Shown piece after piece: positions 25,091 to 26,285 of a stretch of DNA of 26,285 nucleotides; the first letter of the stretch is position 1, and the number at the start of each line of letters is the position of its first letter. This stretch comes from a bacterium. Lineage in GTDB: Bacteria > JACRDZ01 > JAQUKH01. The stretch is from the NCBI GenBank assembly GCA_028719205.1, contig JAQUKH010000034.1, positions 1 to 26,285 on the forward strand, given 5' to 3'. The position numbers and the translations under genes are program-made. The notes beneath the pieces are model-generated. The model ran no database searches. It worked only from the letters and a program-made list of their open reading frames with translations, and had not been told where the DNA came from.

Positions 25091-26285
25091 TTAATGTTTC
25101 AATTTTTGTTCAGCCATAATTTTTATTGCCAAATTCCGCGCTTGATAAACGCGCGCGTTATCCCCGCGTGTTTCATATCTTACCCACGCTTCCAAATCCA
25201 GTTTTTTAGGCGCGTCAGGCAGGCGGGACCAAAACGTGTAAGCTTCATCTAAACGTCCGCTTCCAAGATACGCGGAGCCAAGCATTTGCAATGTTACAGG
25301 ATCTGATTTGTCGCGCGCGCGGGCCGTTTCCAGTAATTTTACGGCGCCGGCGTAATCATTCCGCTCAAGCGCGAGCATTGCCAATCTCTGATTGGCGGAA
25401 ACATTGCCGGGATCCAGAGCCAATGCCTTTCGGAAATATGGTTCAATCTTAGAGTAATCTGCCTTGCGCCTGGTGAACTCAACCAGTTTATCGGGGTATT
25501 TGTACTGGCCGAGTTCCAGGCGTGTTTGATATATACTGCCAAGATTTGTATACAATGCCGGCATGACCAGTTTCCGCCCTGACACCAATCCCAAAATGAT
25601 AAATAGAAACGCGCCGAGTACGCGTTGCCGGTTCCAGATATCAGATAATTTCCTTACCGGTGAATGTCCGGTTGATGCCACAGTCAATCCTATCGGCACA
25701 AACATTAATGGTAACCAGACTGTCGAATAAAGGCTAACGTCCATTAAATCATGGCATAGCATTGTTGTTGCTGATACTAAAGCGCCGGCTGCCAGCATAT
25801 TTAACTGATTACGGCGTTTCCAAATCCAAATATAGAACGCGAAAACCAGCCAGATAAAGGCAATCAATCCCAAAAGGCCTTGCTCGATCCAGACCTGCAA
25901 AAAAGTGCTTTCCGCGTGAGGAATAAAAGGTACCTGTATCAAAAGGTTGTAAGTTGATAAAACCATGGGATAGACACCTAGTCCGCTGCCGGTGAAAAAG
26001 TATGCCTGGATCAATCGCCACGTGCGCCAATTATACTCCATATGCGAATCAATCAGGCCGTTGACCCCGGCAAGGCTCAAATGACTGAAACCAAATAAAA
26101 TAAATAACAGAAAACCGGCCCCTAAAACGATAGCTGCAGATATCAATGCCCAAATTGCCGCTGAGGAATGTATGTGCCCGCGAAGTATTTTTACGAGGTG
26201 TATTATAAGGGCAACCAATAAAACGGTGCCCAGAATGATCAGTGAGCGCAAGGAACTGGACATTAAGCCGAATAATATGAGCAGG
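25091..26285 (-). CDS. O-antigen ligase/polymerase-like membrane protein with C-terminal TPRs (5' end outside window)
   Basis: The frame is open to the right edge, so the Met at 26263 is internal and about 397 residues are seen. A hydrophobic segment is followed by a periplasmic-type loop with RTWRLIQAYFFTGSGLGVYP and HAESTFLQVWIEQGLLG, the pattern of Wzy_C/O-antigen ligase proteins (PF04932), then further TM helices. The last 150 residues are TPR-like (YFRKALALDPGNVSANQRLA, then NDYAGAVKLLETA and GRLDEAYTFW). Such proteins join or polymerise surface glycans on the periplasmic face, which fits a diderm envelope; some relatives glycosylate proteins. Sampled lines are about 45-58% G+C, higher than neighbouring genes, which may reflect a different origin. 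It ends 12 bases from the convergent TatD-radical SAM stop. Confidence 0.85.
   Translation of the reverse strand, partial: LLILFGLMSSSLRSLIILGTVLLVALIIHLVKILRGHIHSSAAIWALISAAIVLGAGFLLFILFGFSHLSLAGVNGLIDSHMEYNWRTWRLIQAYFFTGSGLGVYPMVLSTYNLLIQVPFIPHAESTFLQVWIEQGLLGLIAFIWLVFAFYIWIWKRRNQLNMLAAGALVSATTMLCHDLMDVSLYSTVWLPLMFVPIGLTVASTGHSPVRKLSDIWNRQRVLGAFLFIILGLVSGRKLVMPALYTNLGSIYQTRLELGQYKYPDKLVEFTRRKADYSKIEPYFRKALALDPGNVSANQRLAMLALERNDYAGAVKLLETARARDKSDPVTLQMLGSAYLGSGRLDEAYTFWSRLPDAPKKLDLEAWVRYETRGDNARVYQARNLAIKIMAEQKLKH

Noticed and set aside
1-26285. tRNA, rRNA, CRISPR array, insertion sequence or phage genes
   Set aside because: No cloverleaf-like segments, regular spaced repeats, transposase, integrase or structural phage proteins were seen on either strand by eye.

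Overview
The window looks like a chromosomal segment from a diderm, probably anaerobic or fermentative, uncultivated bacterium. Evidence for an outer membrane is a signal-peptide-bearing BamA-type barrel ending in Phe, an O-antigen-ligase-like protein, and several Sec-type signal peptides. Multidomain kinases, a phosphoketolase/acetate kinase pair, a core-MetE-like protein and a TatD-radical SAM fusion fit a candidate-phylum bacterium (Omnitrophota or Elusimicrobiota type), but there is no rRNA or ribosomal marker, so the phylum is a guess. Most of the DNA is moderately AT-rich. A strong local preference for C-ending codons followed by GCG makes CGCG very common. I saw no tRNA, rRNA, CRISPR, insertion sequence or phage gene.

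Layout. 1-5898 (+) is a signalling cluster: the C-terminal part of a giant AAA/TPR/GAF/histidine kinase, a second membrane histidine kinase, and a stand-alone receiver, almost without gaps. 5954-9026 (+) is a two-gene c-di-GMP unit: a periplasmic ABC_sub_bind-type binding protein and a membrane GGDEF + HD-GYP protein. 8997-10088 (-) is a BamA-type outer-membrane barrel. 10180-14948 (+) is a metabolic operon: YqeY, acetate kinase, phosphoketolase, then a palindrome-rich spacer and a two-helix membrane protein of unknown function. 14940-16553 (-) is an ABC-F ATPase with its own consensus promoter. 21329-16637 (-) is an operon: MetE-like protein, ABC ATPase, periplasmic tyrosine-phosphatase-like protein, large FtsX-type permease. 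21440-22351 (+) is an unknown soluble protein. 23584-22348 (-) is an SH3-like exported protein followed by an endonuclease III/MagIII-type DNA glycosylase. 23693-25078 (+) is the TatD-radical SAM fusion. 25091-26285 (-) is the C-terminal part of an O-antigen-ligase-like protein with TPRs.

How they fit together. The phosphoketolase makes acetyl phosphate from xylulose-5-P or fructose-6-P, and acetate kinase turns it into acetate and ATP. The binding protein probably reports a small ligand to the c-di-GMP enzyme rather than feeding a transporter, because no permease or ATPase accompanies it. The ABC ATPase and FtsX permease should form one MacB/LolCDE-class complex, with the phosphatase encoded between them.

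Points most worth checking are the binding protein/c-di-GMP pair, the nested inverted repeat at 14219-14313, the GC-rich palindrome inside ackA, the TatD-radical SAM fusion, the glycosylase lacking one cluster cysteine, and the fact that three of the four convergent gene junctions overlap. None of these proves a new system from sequence alone.
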